Shown here piece by piece: positions 1 through 8,276 of a DNA stretch of 64,000 nt. The DNA is from Stenotrophomonas sp. BIO128-Bstrain (lineage in GTDB: Bacteria > Pseudomonadota > Gammaproteobacteria > Xanthomonadales > Xanthomonadaceae). The translations under genes and the position numbers were made by a program. The stretch is from contig NZ_CP124620.1 in assembly GCF_030128875.1 (NCBI RefSeq), positions 558,001 through 622,000 on the forward strand, written 5' to 3'. Positions within the stretch are counted from its first letter, which is position 1. The number at the start of each line of letters is the position of its first letter. The notes under the pieces were generated by a model that saw nothing but the letters and a program-made list of their open reading frames with translations, was not told where the DNA came from and searched no databases.

Positions 1-1415
1 TGCGCACGCACGACGCGCAGGGCCATCGCATCGATACCGTCGAGTTCCATCCGGCGTACCACGAGTTGATGAGCACGGCCAAGACGCATGGCGTGGCGGG
101 GCTGTCCTGGCACGACGGCCGCCCCGGCGCGCATGTCGCGCGCGCTGCCTTGAGCTACCTGCATCACCAGGCCGAGGCGGGCACCAGCTGTCCGTTGACG
201 ATGACCCATGCGGCGGTCGCGGTGCTGCGCCAGGCGCCGGCGCTCGCCGAATGGGCGGACAAGGCGGCGGCACCGCACTACGACCCGCGTGACGTCCCGA
301 TTGCCGACAAGGCCGGGATCACCCTGGGCATGGGCATGACCGAGAAGCAGGGCGGTTCTGATGTGCGCAGCAACACCACGCGCGCCGAGCCGCAGGCCGA
401 TGGCAGCCATGCGCTGATCGGGCACAAGTGGTTCTTCTCCGCGCCGATGTCCGATGGCTTCCTGGTGCTCGCGCAGGCGCCGGGTGGGCTGAGCTGTTTC
501 CTGATGCCGCGGCGCCTGGCCGACGGCAACCGCAACGCGTTCCGTCTGATGCGCCTGAAGGACAAGCTTGGCGACTGGTCCAACGCCTCCAGCGAGGTGG
601 AACTGTGCGGGGCCTGGGCGCAGCGCGTGGGCGAGGAAGGGCGTGGGGTGGCCACCATCATCGGCATGGTGATGATGACGCGGCTGGACTGCATGCTTGG
701 TGCCGCGGCGGAGATGCGCATGGCACTGGCGCAGGCACTGCACCACACCCGGCACCGCAGCAGTTTCGGCACGCGGTTGAGCGAGCATCCGCTGATGGCC
801 AATGTGCTGGCCGACCTGGCGATCGAATCCGAAGCGGCCACCGTGTTCGCCATGCGCGTGGCGCGTGCGGTCGACCAGGCCGGAGGCGATCCGCAGCAGG
901 CGGCCTTCGCGCGCATCGCCACGGCGGTGGGCAAGTACTGGGTGTGCAAGCGGGCTGCCGTGTTCGTCAACGAAGCGCAGGAATGCCTGGGCGGCGCGGG
1001 CTATGTGGAGGAGTCGATGCTGCCGCGGTTGTACCGGCAGGCGCCATTGAATTCGATCTGGGAAGGCAGCGGCAACATCCAGTGCCTGGACGTGCTGCGT
1101 GCGCTGTCGCGCGAGCCGCAGGTACTGCAGGCGCTGCAGGTTGAGCTGGACGCGGTGGCCGGGACCGATGCCCTCTATGACGCCGCGTTGCGGGCACTGC
1201 GGGCGCAGTTGGCGGTGCCACCAGAGCAGGCGCAGGCACGCCGGGTCACCGAGCGCCTGGCGCTGTTGTTGCAGGCCGCGGTGCTGCTGCGTGCGCAGAG
1301 CCCGAACGCGTCCGCCTTCATCCGCTCACGGCTGGGGGCCGAGCATGGGATGGCCTTCGGCACGCTGCCGGCCGATGTGGACTTCGCGGCCGTGCTGGGC
1401 CGCGCTCTGCCGTAA
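1..1415 (+). CDS. AidB-like acyl-CoA dehydrogenase (5' end outside window)
   Basis: This flavin-dependent acyl-CoA dehydrogenase family protein is closest to AidB/isovaleryl-CoA dehydrogenase. The reading frame is already open at base 3, so the N-terminus lies outside the window. E. coli AidB has about 540 residues and about 470 are visible here. The frame enters with residues typical of the family (GHRID, VEFHPAYHEL), continues through GMGMTEKQGGSD and RTR-rich helices, and carries WEGSGNIQCLDVLRA, where the Glu codon at 1062 is the likely acyl-CoA dehydrogenase base. AidB belongs to the alkylation response and binds DNA with its C-terminal domain; family members may also work in branched-chain acyl-CoA oxidation. 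Which role applies here is not shown by the sequence. It converges on the lipoprotein genes across a shared hairpin. Confidence 0.88.
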   Translation, partial: RTHDAQGHRIDTVEFHPAYHELMSTAKTHGVAGLSWHDGRPGAHVARAALSYLHHQAEAGTSCPLTMTHAAVAVLRQAPALAEWADKAAAPHYDPRDVPIADKAGITLGMGMTEKQGGSDVRSNTTRAEPQADGSHALIGHKWFFSAPMSDGFLVLAQAPGGLSCFLMPRRLADGNRNAFRLMRLKDKLGDWSNASSEVELCGAWAQRVGEEGRGVATIIGMVMMTRLDCMLGAAAEMRMALAQALHHTRHRSSFGTRLSEHPLMANVLADLAIESEAATVFAMRVARAVDQAGGDPQQAAFARIATAVGKYWVCKRAAVFVNEAQECLGGAGYVEESMLPRLYRQAPLNSIWEGSGNIQCLDVLRALSREPQVLQALQVELDAVAGTDALYDAALRALRAQLAVPPEQAQARRVTERLALLLQAAVLLRAQSPNASAFIRSRLGAEHGMAFGTLPADVDFAAVLGRALP

Positions 1416-1430
1416 GCGGCCGCCAATGAA

Positions 1431-1456
1431 AACGCCCCCTCCGGAGAGGGGGCGTT
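1431..1456. terminator. Bidirectional rho-independent terminator
   Basis: A perfect 10-bp stem (1431-1440 pairs with 1447-1456, loop CCGGAG) sits between the convergent aidB-like gene and the lipoprotein gene. On the minus strand the stem runs into TTTTC, so it fits best as the terminator of the minus-strand lipoprotein gene while also serving the plus strand. Confidence 0.8.
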
Positions 1457-1489
1457 GGTCACCACGCTGTGGCGGTGCGTAACGCCGAC

Positions 1490-1894
1490 TCAGCGCTTGG
1501 CTTCGTTGGCGTTCTTCTTGGCATCATCGGCCACGTCGCGCGCCTTGTCGGCGACCTTCTGCGCGGCATCGGCGGTGGAATCGCTCGCGTGGGCCGCGGC
1601 ATCCTTGGCCGCGACCTTGGCTTCGCCGGCGGCTTCGGAGGTGGCGGCGGCAGCTCGGTCGAGTGCCTGCTGGGTATCGGCGGCAGCGCGCTCGGAGGCG
1701 GCGGCGGCATCGTCGGCGGCACTGCGGGTCGCCGCAGCGGCCTTGTCGACTGCTTCGCGGGCGGCAGCGTTGGTGCTGTCGGCGGCCTGGGCGGCATCAC
1801 GGCGCGCCTGTTCGGCTTCCGGGCCCTTGCAGGCAGCCAGTGCGAGCAGCAGGGAGGCGGCCAGCAGGGAGGTGGTCAGCGGACGGATCTTCAT
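1490..1894 (-). CDS. Alanine-rich LEA-like lipoprotein (first of a tandem pair)
   Basis: A 134-residue lipoprotein of unknown function. The N-terminus is a lipoprotein signal peptide with lipobox LAAC and the acylated Cys at 22; Lys at +2 predicts the outer membrane. The rest is almost entirely Ala with Asp, Glu, Lys, Arg and Thr in an amphipathic helical pattern, ending in segments such as ADAAQKVADKARDVADDAKK. This resembles group-3 LEA proteins and Lpp-type helices. No enzymatic motif is present. A second lipoprotein with the same architecture lies 152 bp upstream on the same strand, so the pair looks like an old duplication. A hairpin terminator separates them, which suggests separate transcripts. 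The assignment to LEA-like is by composition only. Confidence 0.8.
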   Translation of the reverse strand: MKIRPLTTSLLAASLLLALAACKGPEAEQARRDAAQAADSTNAAAREAVDKAAAATRSAADDAAAASERAAADTQQALDRAAAATSEAAGEAKVAAKDAAAHASDSTADAAQKVADKARDVADDAKKNANEAKR

Positions 1895-1994
1895 GTGGCG
1901 CTCCAGAACGGCGATGGATGGGAGGCCAGCCTATTCATGCGCCTGTGAAGAACCGGTGGGTGGCGGCCCGGCCACCAAAACGCGCCCAAAGAAA

Positions 1995-2018
1995 AAGCCG
2001 CTGGCGAACCAGCGGCTT
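1995..2018 (-). terminator. Rho-independent terminator between the two lipoprotein genes
   Basis: A perfect 10-bp stem (1995-2004 with 2009-2018) carries a CGAA tetraloop and is followed on the minus strand by TTTTTC. It lies 29 bp downstream of the stop codon of the upstream lipoprotein gene, a classical terminator position. Confidence 0.85.
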
Positions 2019-2046
2019 CTTCAGACTTGCTTGAAGAAAGAAGTGA

Positions 2047-2388
2047 TTACTTCTTGGCTTCTTCAGCAGCGTCCTTGGCCTGCTCAGCGGTGTTTTCCGC
2101 AGTCTTGGCAGCGTCCTTGGCCTGCTCAGCAGCAGCGTCGGTGGCAGCGCCAGCAGCCTGGGCAGCGGCATCAGCCGAAGCGTCAGCAGCGGTGGTGGCG
2201 GTGTCAGCAGCAGCCTGGGCAGCGTCAGCAGCCGGGGCGCCAGCAGCAGCGGCCTGGTCAGCAGCGGCCTGGGCGTCAGCGGCGGCTTCGTTGGCCGAAG
2301 CGGCGGCGTCAGCAGCCTGCTCCTGCTTCGAGCAGGCGGTCAGAGCCAGGCCCAGGGCCATTGCGATCAGCAGCTTGTTGATGCTCAT
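2047..2388 (-). CDS. Alanine-rich LEA-like lipoprotein (second of a tandem pair)
   Basis: A 113-residue lipoprotein of unknown function with lipobox LTAC (Cys19) and Ser at +2, predicting the outer membrane. After the signal peptide about half of all residues are Ala, spaced by Asp, Glu, Gln, Lys and Thr. The C-terminal part reads AKDAAKTAENTAEQAKDAAE, close to the 11-residue helical repeats of group-3 LEA proteins. The upstream sequence has a good sigma-70 promoter and an AGGA ribosome binding site about 10 nt before the ATG. The paralogue-like neighbour follows at 1490-1894. Possible roles are envelope spacing, cell-wall tethering without a known anchor residue, or desiccation protection; these are guesses. 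Confidence 0.8.
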   Translation of the reverse strand: MSINKLLIAMALGLALTACSKQEQAADAAASANEAAADAQAAADQAAAAGAPAADAAQAAADTATTAADASADAAAQAAGAATDAAAEQAKDAAKTAENTAEQAKDAAEEAKK

Positions 2389-2442
2389 TGTTGTGAATCC
2401 TCGTCGTTAGATTAGGCAACGCGCTATTGCGCGCCCGGCAAC

Positions 2443-2470
2443 ATGATGACAAGCCACGATTGGCTGTCAA
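2443..2470 (-). promoter_or_regulatory. Putative sigma-70 promoter of the upstream alanine-rich lipoprotein gene
   Basis: On the minus strand a perfect -35 box TTGACA (2470-2465) is followed after 16 bp by CATCAT (2448-2443), a 4/6 match to the -10 consensus. Transcription would start near 2436, giving a leader of about 48 nt before the ATG at 2388. Confidence 0.55.
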
Positions 2471-2512
2471 GCGATCGCGCATTCAGTTTTGAGAAATGCG
2501 CGTTAAACCAAA

Positions 2513-3688
2513 TCAAATCAATTCGATAGCGATGGCGGTCGCTTCGCCGCCGCCGATGCACAGGGTAGCAATTCCGCGCTTGGCCCCACGCGTGCGCAAT
2601 GCGTTCACCAGCGTGACCACCAAGCGTGCGCCCGAGGCACCGATGGGATGGCCCAATGCGCAGGCCCCGCCATTGACATTGACCTTGTCGTGCGGGATGC
2701 CCAGCTCGCGGATCGGCGCCATCGCAACTACGGCGAAGGCTTCGTTGATCTCGAACAGGTCCACCTGGTCCAGCGTCCAGCCGGTCTTGTCCATCAGCTT
2801 CTGGATCGCACCGATCGGCGCGGTGGTGAACCACTCCGGCGCCTGCGAGTGGGTGGCGTGGCCGACGATGCGCGCCAGCGGCTGCAGGCCGCGGGCGGCG
2901 GCATCGTCCTCGGAGAGCAGCACCACGGCAGCGGCGCCGTCGGAGATGCTCGAGGAGCTGGCGGCGGTCACCGTGCCGTCTTTCTTGAAGGCCGGGCGCA
3001 GGGTCGGAATCTTGGCGATGTCCGAGCGGCCGGGCTGCTCGTCCTGCGCGTACTCGACCTCGCCCTTGCGGGTGCTGACCTTGACCGCGACGATTTCGCC
3101 ATCGAAGGCGCCGTTGGCCTGCGCGGCCTGCGCGCGGCGGACCGATTCAATCGCGAAGGCATCCTGGTCCTCGCGGCTGACCTGGTACTTCTCCACGGTG
3201 CATTCGGCGAACTCGCCCATGGCCTTGCCGTCGTACGCATTGACCAGGCCGTCGTGGGCCATATGATCCACGGCCTGGAAGTTGCCGAAGCGGTTGCCGG
3301 TGCGCGAGTTGGGGATCATGTGCGGGGCGTTGGACATCGATTCCATGCCGCCGGCGACCACGATGCTGGCCGAGCCGGCCTTGATCAGGTCATGCCCCAG
3401 CATGATGGCCTTCATGCCCGAACCGCACACCTTGTTCAGGGTGGTGGCGCCGGTGGACACCGGAATCCCGGCGGCGATCGCGGCCTGGCGGGCCGGCGCC
3501 TGGCCGAGGTTGGCCGGCAGCACGCAGCCCATGATCACTTCGGAAACATCCGCGGCCGGTACTCCGGACTGCTCCAGGGCCGCAGCGATCACGGTGGAGC
3601 CCAGGGTCGGGGAGGGCACGCCGTTGAACTGGCCCAGGAAGGAGCCGATGGCGGTGCGCTTGGCGGCGGCGATGACGATGTTGGACAT
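2513..3688 (-). CDS. Acetyl-CoA C-acetyltransferase (thiolase)
   Basis: A 391-residue thiolase that joins two acetyl-CoA to acetoacetyl-CoA, or cleaves it in the reverse direction. The start is set at the ATG at 3688, where MSNIVIAAAKRTAIG matches the family N-terminus; an open frame continues upstream but is not family-like. The catalytic residues are visible: Cys88 in NKVCGSGM, the NGGACALGHPIGASGAR segment with the active-site His, and the second Cys in CIGGGEA near the C-terminus. The length is that of biosynthetic type II thiolases (AtoB/PhaA). No phaB/phaC or ato genes are next to it, so the pathway (ketone body or short-chain fatty acid use versus PHB-like synthesis) is open. It is transcribed divergently from the autotransporter gene. 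Confidence 0.93.
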   Translation of the reverse strand: MSNIVIAAAKRTAIGSFLGQFNGVPSPTLGSTVIAAALEQSGVPAADVSEVIMGCVLPANLGQAPARQAAIAAGIPVSTGATTLNKVCGSGMKAIMLGHDLIKAGSASIVVAGGMESMSNAPHMIPNSRTGNRFGNFQAVDHMAHDGLVNAYDGKAMGEFAECTVEKYQVSREDQDAFAIESVRRAQAAQANGAFDGEIVAVKVSTRKGEVEYAQDEQPGRSDIAKIPTLRPAFKKDGTVTAASSSSISDGAAAVVLLSEDDAAARGLQPLARIVGHATHSQAPEWFTTAPIGAIQKLMDKTGWTLDQVDLFEINEAFAVVAMAPIRELGIPHDKVNVNGGACALGHPIGASGARLVVTLVNALRTRGAKRGIATLCIGGGEATAIAIELI

Positions 3689-3782
3689 GTGCAATCTCTT
3701 TGGTGCGTGAGCTAAGAGCGGAATGGGAACGCGGGCGTTGGAAGCCGACGCATTTCCCGGCAGACTGCGTGGGGGTCGGCCC

Positions 3783-3788
3783 AGTATA
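3783..3788 (-). promoter_or_regulatory. Putative -10 box of the thiolase promoter
   Basis: The minus strand reads TATACT here, 5/6 with the -10 consensus and about 95 bp upstream of the thiolase ATG. The -35 region at about 16 bp distance is poor (CCGGCA), so this is a tentative call. Confidence 0.35.
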
Positions 3789-3864
3789 GAGGGTCGGCAT
3801 TGACTGCCGGTGTCTGCCCGGGGGGCAGGCAGGTGGGGAAGGTCCATTCACTAGGGGAACAGGG

Positions 3865-6807
3865 ATGAAGCAGGTTGTGATCGGCAGGTCGGCCTTGGCC
3901 GCGGCATTGGCATTGGCACTGAGTGCCTGCGGAGGTGGGGGCAGCAATGTCCGGGGGGATCTGGAGCCGTCGCCGCCCCCGACCACGCCCCCGTCGCCGC
4001 CGCCAACGACGCCCCCCACAACGCCGCCGGTAACGCCACCGGTAACGCCTCCGCCTCCGGCCGTCGATGCACACCTGACGGTGATCAATGCGCGCGATGC
4101 GCAGTTCACCGGCAAGGGCATCCGCATCGGCGTTGTCGATTCCGGCGTGAGCCGCACCAATCCGGCGGTGTCCGGGCGGGTGGTGTCCAGCCGCGCCTAC
4201 ATCGATCCGCTGGTCAACAATCTCAACATCGATGACGTGGTCGGCCATGGCACGACGGTGGCCTCGCTGGCGGCGGGACGCGCGTTCGGCGCCTGGCCGG
4301 GCGGCGTCGCGCCGGAGGCGCTGATCGTCTCGGCCCGGATCATCGCCGACAAGCGGCCTGCCGACGATGGCACGGGCAATGGCAACGAAGTGACCGGCGC
4401 GCTCGGTCTGGCCGGCGTCCACCAGGATCTGATCACCGACGGTGTGCGGATCATGAACAATTCGTGGGGCGGGCTGTATTGGACCAACACGGCCGCCACC
4501 GCACCCATCGCCGCGGAGTATCGCCCGTTCATCGTCGGCCACAACGGTCTGGTGGTGTTCGCGACCGGCAACGAGAGCCGCGCCAATCCGTCCAGCATGG
4601 CCGCGCTGCCCAGCCAGCCGGGCCCGGGCAATACCCGGCCGGCGGCGGATCTGGAGCGCGGGTGGCTTGCGGTGACCGCCGTGGACACCAACAAGCCCGA
4701 TACCCTCGCGTCCTACGCCAATGCCTGTGGTGTGGCAGCCAATTACTGCCTGGCCGCGCCGGGCACGGCCGTCTTCCTCGATCCCAAGAACCCTGGCGGT
4801 CCGTTGCTGTACGGGTCTGGCACCTCTTACGCGGCGCCGCTGGTCTCCGGGGCCGCCGCGCTGGTCTGGGAAGCTTTCCCGACGTTGACCACGGACCAGG
4901 TCCGGCAGGTATTGCTGGGCACCGCGACCGATCTGGGCGCGGTCGGTACCGATGCGGTCTTCGGGCATGGCCTGCTCAACGTGGGTCGCGCCGTGCGCGG
5001 GCCGGGTCGGCTGGACTGGGGCGACTTCCATGCGGCGCTCGGCACCGCCTACACCGTCTGGTGGGGAGGCCTGTCGGGCGCGGGCGGGGTGGTCGTTGAC
5101 GGCGGTGGCAACGTGGTCGACGGGATCGATGATCCGGGCATGACGCTCGGCGGGGAAAACCGCAATGCCGGGCAACTGCGCATCACCGGCGGCGCGACCG
5201 TAGCCATCAACGACCTGTATCAATCCGACATCGTGGTGGACGCCGACTCCTATCTTTACGCCTGGGATGTGATCACCAACGGGACGATCACCAACAACGG
5301 CGTCATGCAGATCAACTCCAACGCGAACCCGCGGATCGCCACGCAGTACAACGGCGATCTGTACAACAACGGCATCCTGTTCAACCGCGACCACGCCAAC
5401 AGCACCCTCAACGGCAACTTCATCCAGAGCGCGACGGGTGAGTTCTGGATGTTGCTGGGCACCGATCCGCTCCACATCGGCGGCCGGGCGACGCTGGATG
5501 GCGGACTGTTCGTCTATGGGTTGGCGGAGGGCTACGTCGCACGGCGGGAGCATGAGGTGCTGGTGGCCGACGGGGGCGTCAACGGACAGTTTTCCTCGCT
5601 GGGCTTCAATGCGGCCACGTTGCCACTGCTGCAGGCGACCGTGCACTACGACCCCAACCGCGTGTATCTGGACGTGGAGCCTACGTCGGTCACCACTGCT
5701 GCGGCGGCCCGCACATCCGATGTCGGCACACTGGCCTCGGCCGCACGTGTGGAAGCGGCGTTCCAGGCGCTCGATGCGCGCCTGCAGCCGTCGGCACCCT
5801 CGACCGCGATCGTGCTGGATCCCGACCTGACCGCAGCGGCGGGGGCGATCCAACAGACGCCCACCGACCAGGCGTTGAGCCAGACGCTGGACAGCTTGTC
5901 CGGCAAGGCGCACGGGCTGGCCGCTGCGATGACGTTCGATGCGATCGACATGAACCGTCGCGGTCTGTCGGCGCGTCTGGATGCAGCGATGGCCACGCCC
6001 CGTCTGCGCGGCGCATGGCACAGCGCGCTGGGCGAGGCGGGGCAGGGCAGCTTCGCCGGCACGGGGGCGCAGACCCAAGGCTGGATGATGGGTCAGGATC
6101 TGGCCCTGGGCAGCAGCGGCATGATGGGCGTCGCCTTCGGCGAGACGCGCAGCAACAGCAGTCGTGACTGGGGCGGTGACCGTGGCCGCGATCGTCAGTC
6201 GCAGGCGCAGGTATATGCCGGCTGGAATGTCGGCAACGGCTATGCCATCGGCCAGGTCGGGGTCGGTCAGTTCACCCGCAACATCGACCGGCAACTGCTG
6301 CTGGGCGCTGGGCAGTACGGCGTCAACGCGCGTTACGGCGGCCACTTCAGCACCGCCAGCATGGAGTCCGGCTACCGCTTCGGCTCGGCGGTGGCGGGGC
6401 TGACGCCCTACCTGGGCGCGGAATACGCCCGCGTGGACAGCGACAGCTTCAGCGAGGACGGCGGCTTTGGCTTCGGCCTGCGCGCCGAAGGCAACGTTGC
6501 CAGCCGCAGCCAGGCGCTGGCCGGCCTGCGGGCGGAGACGCGCTGGGGCAGCTGGTCGCTGCGCGGTTACGCCGAGTGGCAGCAACTGCTGTCCAGCACC
6601 GGGCTGGATCCGCAGGCGAGCTTCGTCGGCGTGGAGGCCTGGGCACCGTTGGCAGGCCTGCAGCCGGCGCGCTCGGGCGGCTTGTTCGGGCTCTCGGTGG
6701 AGTCGTGGCTGAGCCGCAGCAGTCGCCTGGCGTTCGGCTATGACCAGCGCTTCGGCCCGCGCGGCGATCTGCGCCAGGTGCAGCTGCGCTACTCGGCCGG
6801 GTTCTGA
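3865..6807 (+). CDS. Lipidated subtilisin-family autotransporter serine protease (NalP/SphB1-like)
   Basis: A 980-residue type Va secreted protease. The N-terminus has a signal peptide ending in lipobox LSAC (Cys22) and GGGG, then a Pro/Thr linker (about 35-66). The S8 peptidase domain follows, with the triad Asp92 (VVDSGV), His128 (GHGT) and Ser321 (GTSYAAP), and Asn236 in ATGNES as likely oxyanion residue. A beta-helical passenger region rich in Asn and Gly runs to about residue 620, and the C-terminal third (about 700-980) is an autotransporter beta-barrel ending in Phe. Lipidation plus a subtilisin domain plus a barrel is the layout of NalP and SphB1, which trim other surface proteins. 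Substrates here are unknown. GGGGAACAGGG precedes the ATG as a weak ribosome binding site. Confidence 0.9.
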   Translation: MKQVVIGRSALAAALALALSACGGGGSNVRGDLEPSPPPTTPPSPPPTTPPTTPPVTPPVTPPPPAVDAHLTVINARDAQFTGKGIRIGVVDSGVSRTNPAVSGRVVSSRAYIDPLVNNLNIDDVVGHGTTVASLAAGRAFGAWPGGVAPEALIVSARIIADKRPADDGTGNGNEVTGALGLAGVHQDLITDGVRIMNNSWGGLYWTNTAATAPIAAEYRPFIVGHNGLVVFATGNESRANPSSMAALPSQPGPGNTRPAADLERGWLAVTAVDTNKPDTLASYANACGVAANYCLAAPGTAVFLDPKNPGGPLLYGSGTSYAAPLVSGAAALVWEAFPTLTTDQVRQVLLGTATDLGAVGTDAVFGHGLLNVGRAVRGPGRLDWGDFHAALGTAYTVWWGGLSGAGGVVVDGGGNVVDGIDDPGMTLGGENRNAGQLRITGGATVAINDLYQSDIVVDADSYLYAWDVITNGTITNNGVMQINSNANPRIATQYNGDLYNNGILFNRDHANSTLNGNFIQSATGEFWMLLGTDPLHIGGRATLDGGLFVYGLAEGYVARREHEVLVADGGVNGQFSSLGFNAATLPLLQATVHYDPNRVYLDVEPTSVTTAAAARTSDVGTLASAARVEAAFQALDARLQPSAPSTAIVLDPDLTAAAGAIQQTPTDQALSQTLDSLSGKAHGLAAAMTFDAIDMNRRGLSARLDAAMATPRLRGAWHSALGEAGQGSFAGTGAQTQGWMMGQDLALGSSGMMGVAFGETRSNSSRDWGGDRGRDRQSQAQVYAGWNVGNGYAIGQVGVGQFTRNIDRQLLLGAGQYGVNARYGGHFSTASMESGYRFGSAVAGLTPYLGAEYARVDSDSFSEDGGFGFGLRAEGNVASRSQALAGLRAETRWGSWSLRGYAEWQQLLSSTGLDPQASFVGVEAWAPLAGLQPARSGGLFGLSVESWLSRSSRLAFGYDQRFGPRGDLRQVQLRYSAGF

Positions 6808-6837
6808 CGGCCGGTCTCACTGCGACGTGTATGAAGA

Positions 6838-6868
6838 AAGAGGGCGCGATCGATGATCGCGCCCTCTT
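6838..6868. terminator. Bidirectional rho-independent terminator
   Basis: A 13-bp perfect stem (6838-6850 with 6856-6868, loop CGATG) lies between the convergent autotransporter and leucine dehydrogenase genes. The plus strand continues with CTTCGTTTG and the minus strand with CTTCATAC after TTT, so it can stop transcripts from both sides. Confidence 0.75.
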
Positions 6869-6884
6869 CGTTTGTCACGCCGGC

Positions 6885-7982
6885 TCAGTTGCCGCGCAGC
6901 GTGCCCCGCCGCGGCGTGCTGCGCCCCAGCGGCATTTTCAGCTTGCCGATGGAGAGGATGCGCGACTCGGCGATCTGGTCGGCGGCGCGCTGCGGGGCGA
7001 TGCCCTCGCTCTGCGACAGCGCGAAGATGCGGCCGAGGTTGTGGTAGATGCTGCGGATCAGGCGCATCGCGCGCTCACGGTTGTAGCCGTCGATCTCCAG
7101 CGAAACGTTCATCACGCCACCGGCGTTGACCGCGTAATCCGGTGCATAGAGGATGCCGCGGGCATGCAGTTCATCACCCACTTCCAGGCTGGAGAGCTGG
7201 TTGTTGGCCGTGCCGCAGACGATCCTGCACTTCAGGCGCGGCAACGTGTCCGGATTGATCGCGCCTTCGAGCGCGCACGGCGCGAAGATGTCGGCGTTGA
7301 CGTCGTAGATGTCCTCCGGTTTGACCGCTTCGGCACCGTACTCGGTGACGGCGCGATCCACGCGCGCGCTGTCCAGGTCGCTGACGTACAACTTGGCACC
7401 ACGGTCGCGCAGCAGCTTCACCAGTTCCATGCCGATGTGCCCCAGGCCCTGCACCGCGATGCTGGCCTTGCCCACTTCCTCATGGCCCAGCTTGTGCTGC
7501 ATCGCCGCCATCAGCGCCTGCAGCGCGCCATAGGCGGTGAACGGGGCCGGGTCGCCGGAGCCGCCATGTACCTGGTGCACGCCGGTGACGTACTCGCTTT
7601 CCAGGTAGATGTTCTCCATGTCGTTGACATCGGTGCCCACGTCCTCGGCGGTGATGTAGCGGCCGCCCAGCGAATCGACATAGCGGCCGAACGCGCGGAA
7701 CAGCACTTCGCTCTTGTCCCGCTTCGGATCGCCGATGATCACCGCCTTACCGCCGCCCACGTTGAGCCCGGCCAGGGCGTTCTTGTAGGTCATGGTGCGG
7801 CTCAGGCGCAGCGCATCGGCCAGGGCCTCGTCGGTGCTGGCGTAGGGACGCATGCGCACACCGCCCAGGGCCGGGCCCAGGGTGGTGTTGTGGATGGCGA
7901 TGATCGCCCTCAGACCGGCATCGCGGCTGTGGCAGAACACCACTTGTTCGTGACCGGTGGTTTCGAGGGTTTCAAATAACAT
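6885..7982 (-). CDS. Leucine dehydrogenase (Glu/Leu/Phe/Val dehydrogenase family)
   Basis: A 365-residue NAD-dependent amino acid dehydrogenase that deaminates leucine, valine or isoleucine to the 2-oxo acids. The N-terminal domain holds the substrate-binding glycine segment GPALGGVRM, Lys67, and Lys79 in GGGKAVI, the catalytic lysine of the family. The C-terminal Rossmann domain has VQGLGHIGMELV. The length fits leucine dehydrogenase rather than hexameric glutamate dehydrogenase (about 450). The start at 7982 is supported by GGAG 6 nt upstream. Three copies of GCGAAC spaced exactly 10 bp apart lie 16-41 bp upstream (7998-8023) and may bind a regulator. Phenylalanine dehydrogenase is the main alternative name. 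Confidence 0.9.
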   Translation of the reverse strand: MLFETLETTGHEQVVFCHSRDAGLRAIIAIHNTTLGPALGGVRMRPYASTDEALADALRLSRTMTYKNALAGLNVGGGKAVIIGDPKRDKSEVLFRAFGRYVDSLGGRYITAEDVGTDVNDMENIYLESEYVTGVHQVHGGSGDPAPFTAYGALQALMAAMQHKLGHEEVGKASIAVQGLGHIGMELVKLLRDRGAKLYVSDLDSARVDRAVTEYGAEAVKPEDIYDVNADIFAPCALEGAINPDTLPRLKCRIVCGTANNQLSSLEVGDELHARGILYAPDYAVNAGGVMNVSLEIDGYNRERAMRLIRSIYHNLGRIFALSQSEGIAPQRAADQIAESRILSIGKLKMPLGRSTPRRGTLRGN

Positions 7983-7997
7983 GGTGGCTCCGATGGT

Positions 7998-8023
7998 GCG
8001 AACGGTGGCGAACAGCGGCGAAC
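7998..8023. repeat. Three helically phased GCGAAC direct repeats upstream of leucine dehydrogenase
   Basis: GCGAAC occurs at 7998-8003, 8008-8013 and 8018-8023, each preceded by G or T and spaced by exactly 10 bp. The repeats sit 16-41 bp upstream of the leucine dehydrogenase ATG on the minus strand. Spacing by one helical turn is typical of sites for a protein that binds one face of DNA. They could also lie in the 5' leader. No binding protein is known to me. Confidence 0.4.
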
Positions 8024-8150
8024 GCGCCAGCAAAAGGTGGGTTGTAAAACAAAAAAAGCGACGTCGTCGGGTCTCGGACGGGTCGCGCGGCGCCATTCTA
8101 GTCCATTCCGATGGAGGGTGCTGTCAGGGGATCTCCCGTCGCGCCGTCAT

Positions 8151-8177
8151 TAAAGTTGCTGAAGCGCAGGCCGATGC
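8151..8177 (+). promoter_or_regulatory. Sigma-28 (FliA) type promoter of the HDOD gene
   Basis: TAAAGTTG (8151-8158), an 11-bp spacer, then GCCGATGC (8170-8177). The enterobacterial FliA consensus is TAAAGTTT-N11-GCCGATAA, so 13 of 16 positions match with exact spacing. Transcription would start near 8184, about 90 nt before the start codon at 8277. This is by far the best motif in the 294-bp space between the divergent leucine dehydrogenase and HDOD genes. Confidence 0.7.
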
Positions 8178-8276
8178 CGTGGCAACGGTGTGGATGGCCG
8201 GTCATCGCAGGAAGGATCACGTGGGCGCAGTCGCAACAGGGCAGGTGCGGGACCCGGTGCATCCGGGGCGATGGGC

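Noticed and set aside
3712-6585. A 957-codon open frame on the minus strand opposite the autotransporter gene
   Set aside because: The plus-strand frame encodes a complete subtilisin autotransporter with intact triad and barrel. The minus frame is Arg/Gly/Ala-rich without any family motif, as expected for the antisense of high-GC coding DNA.
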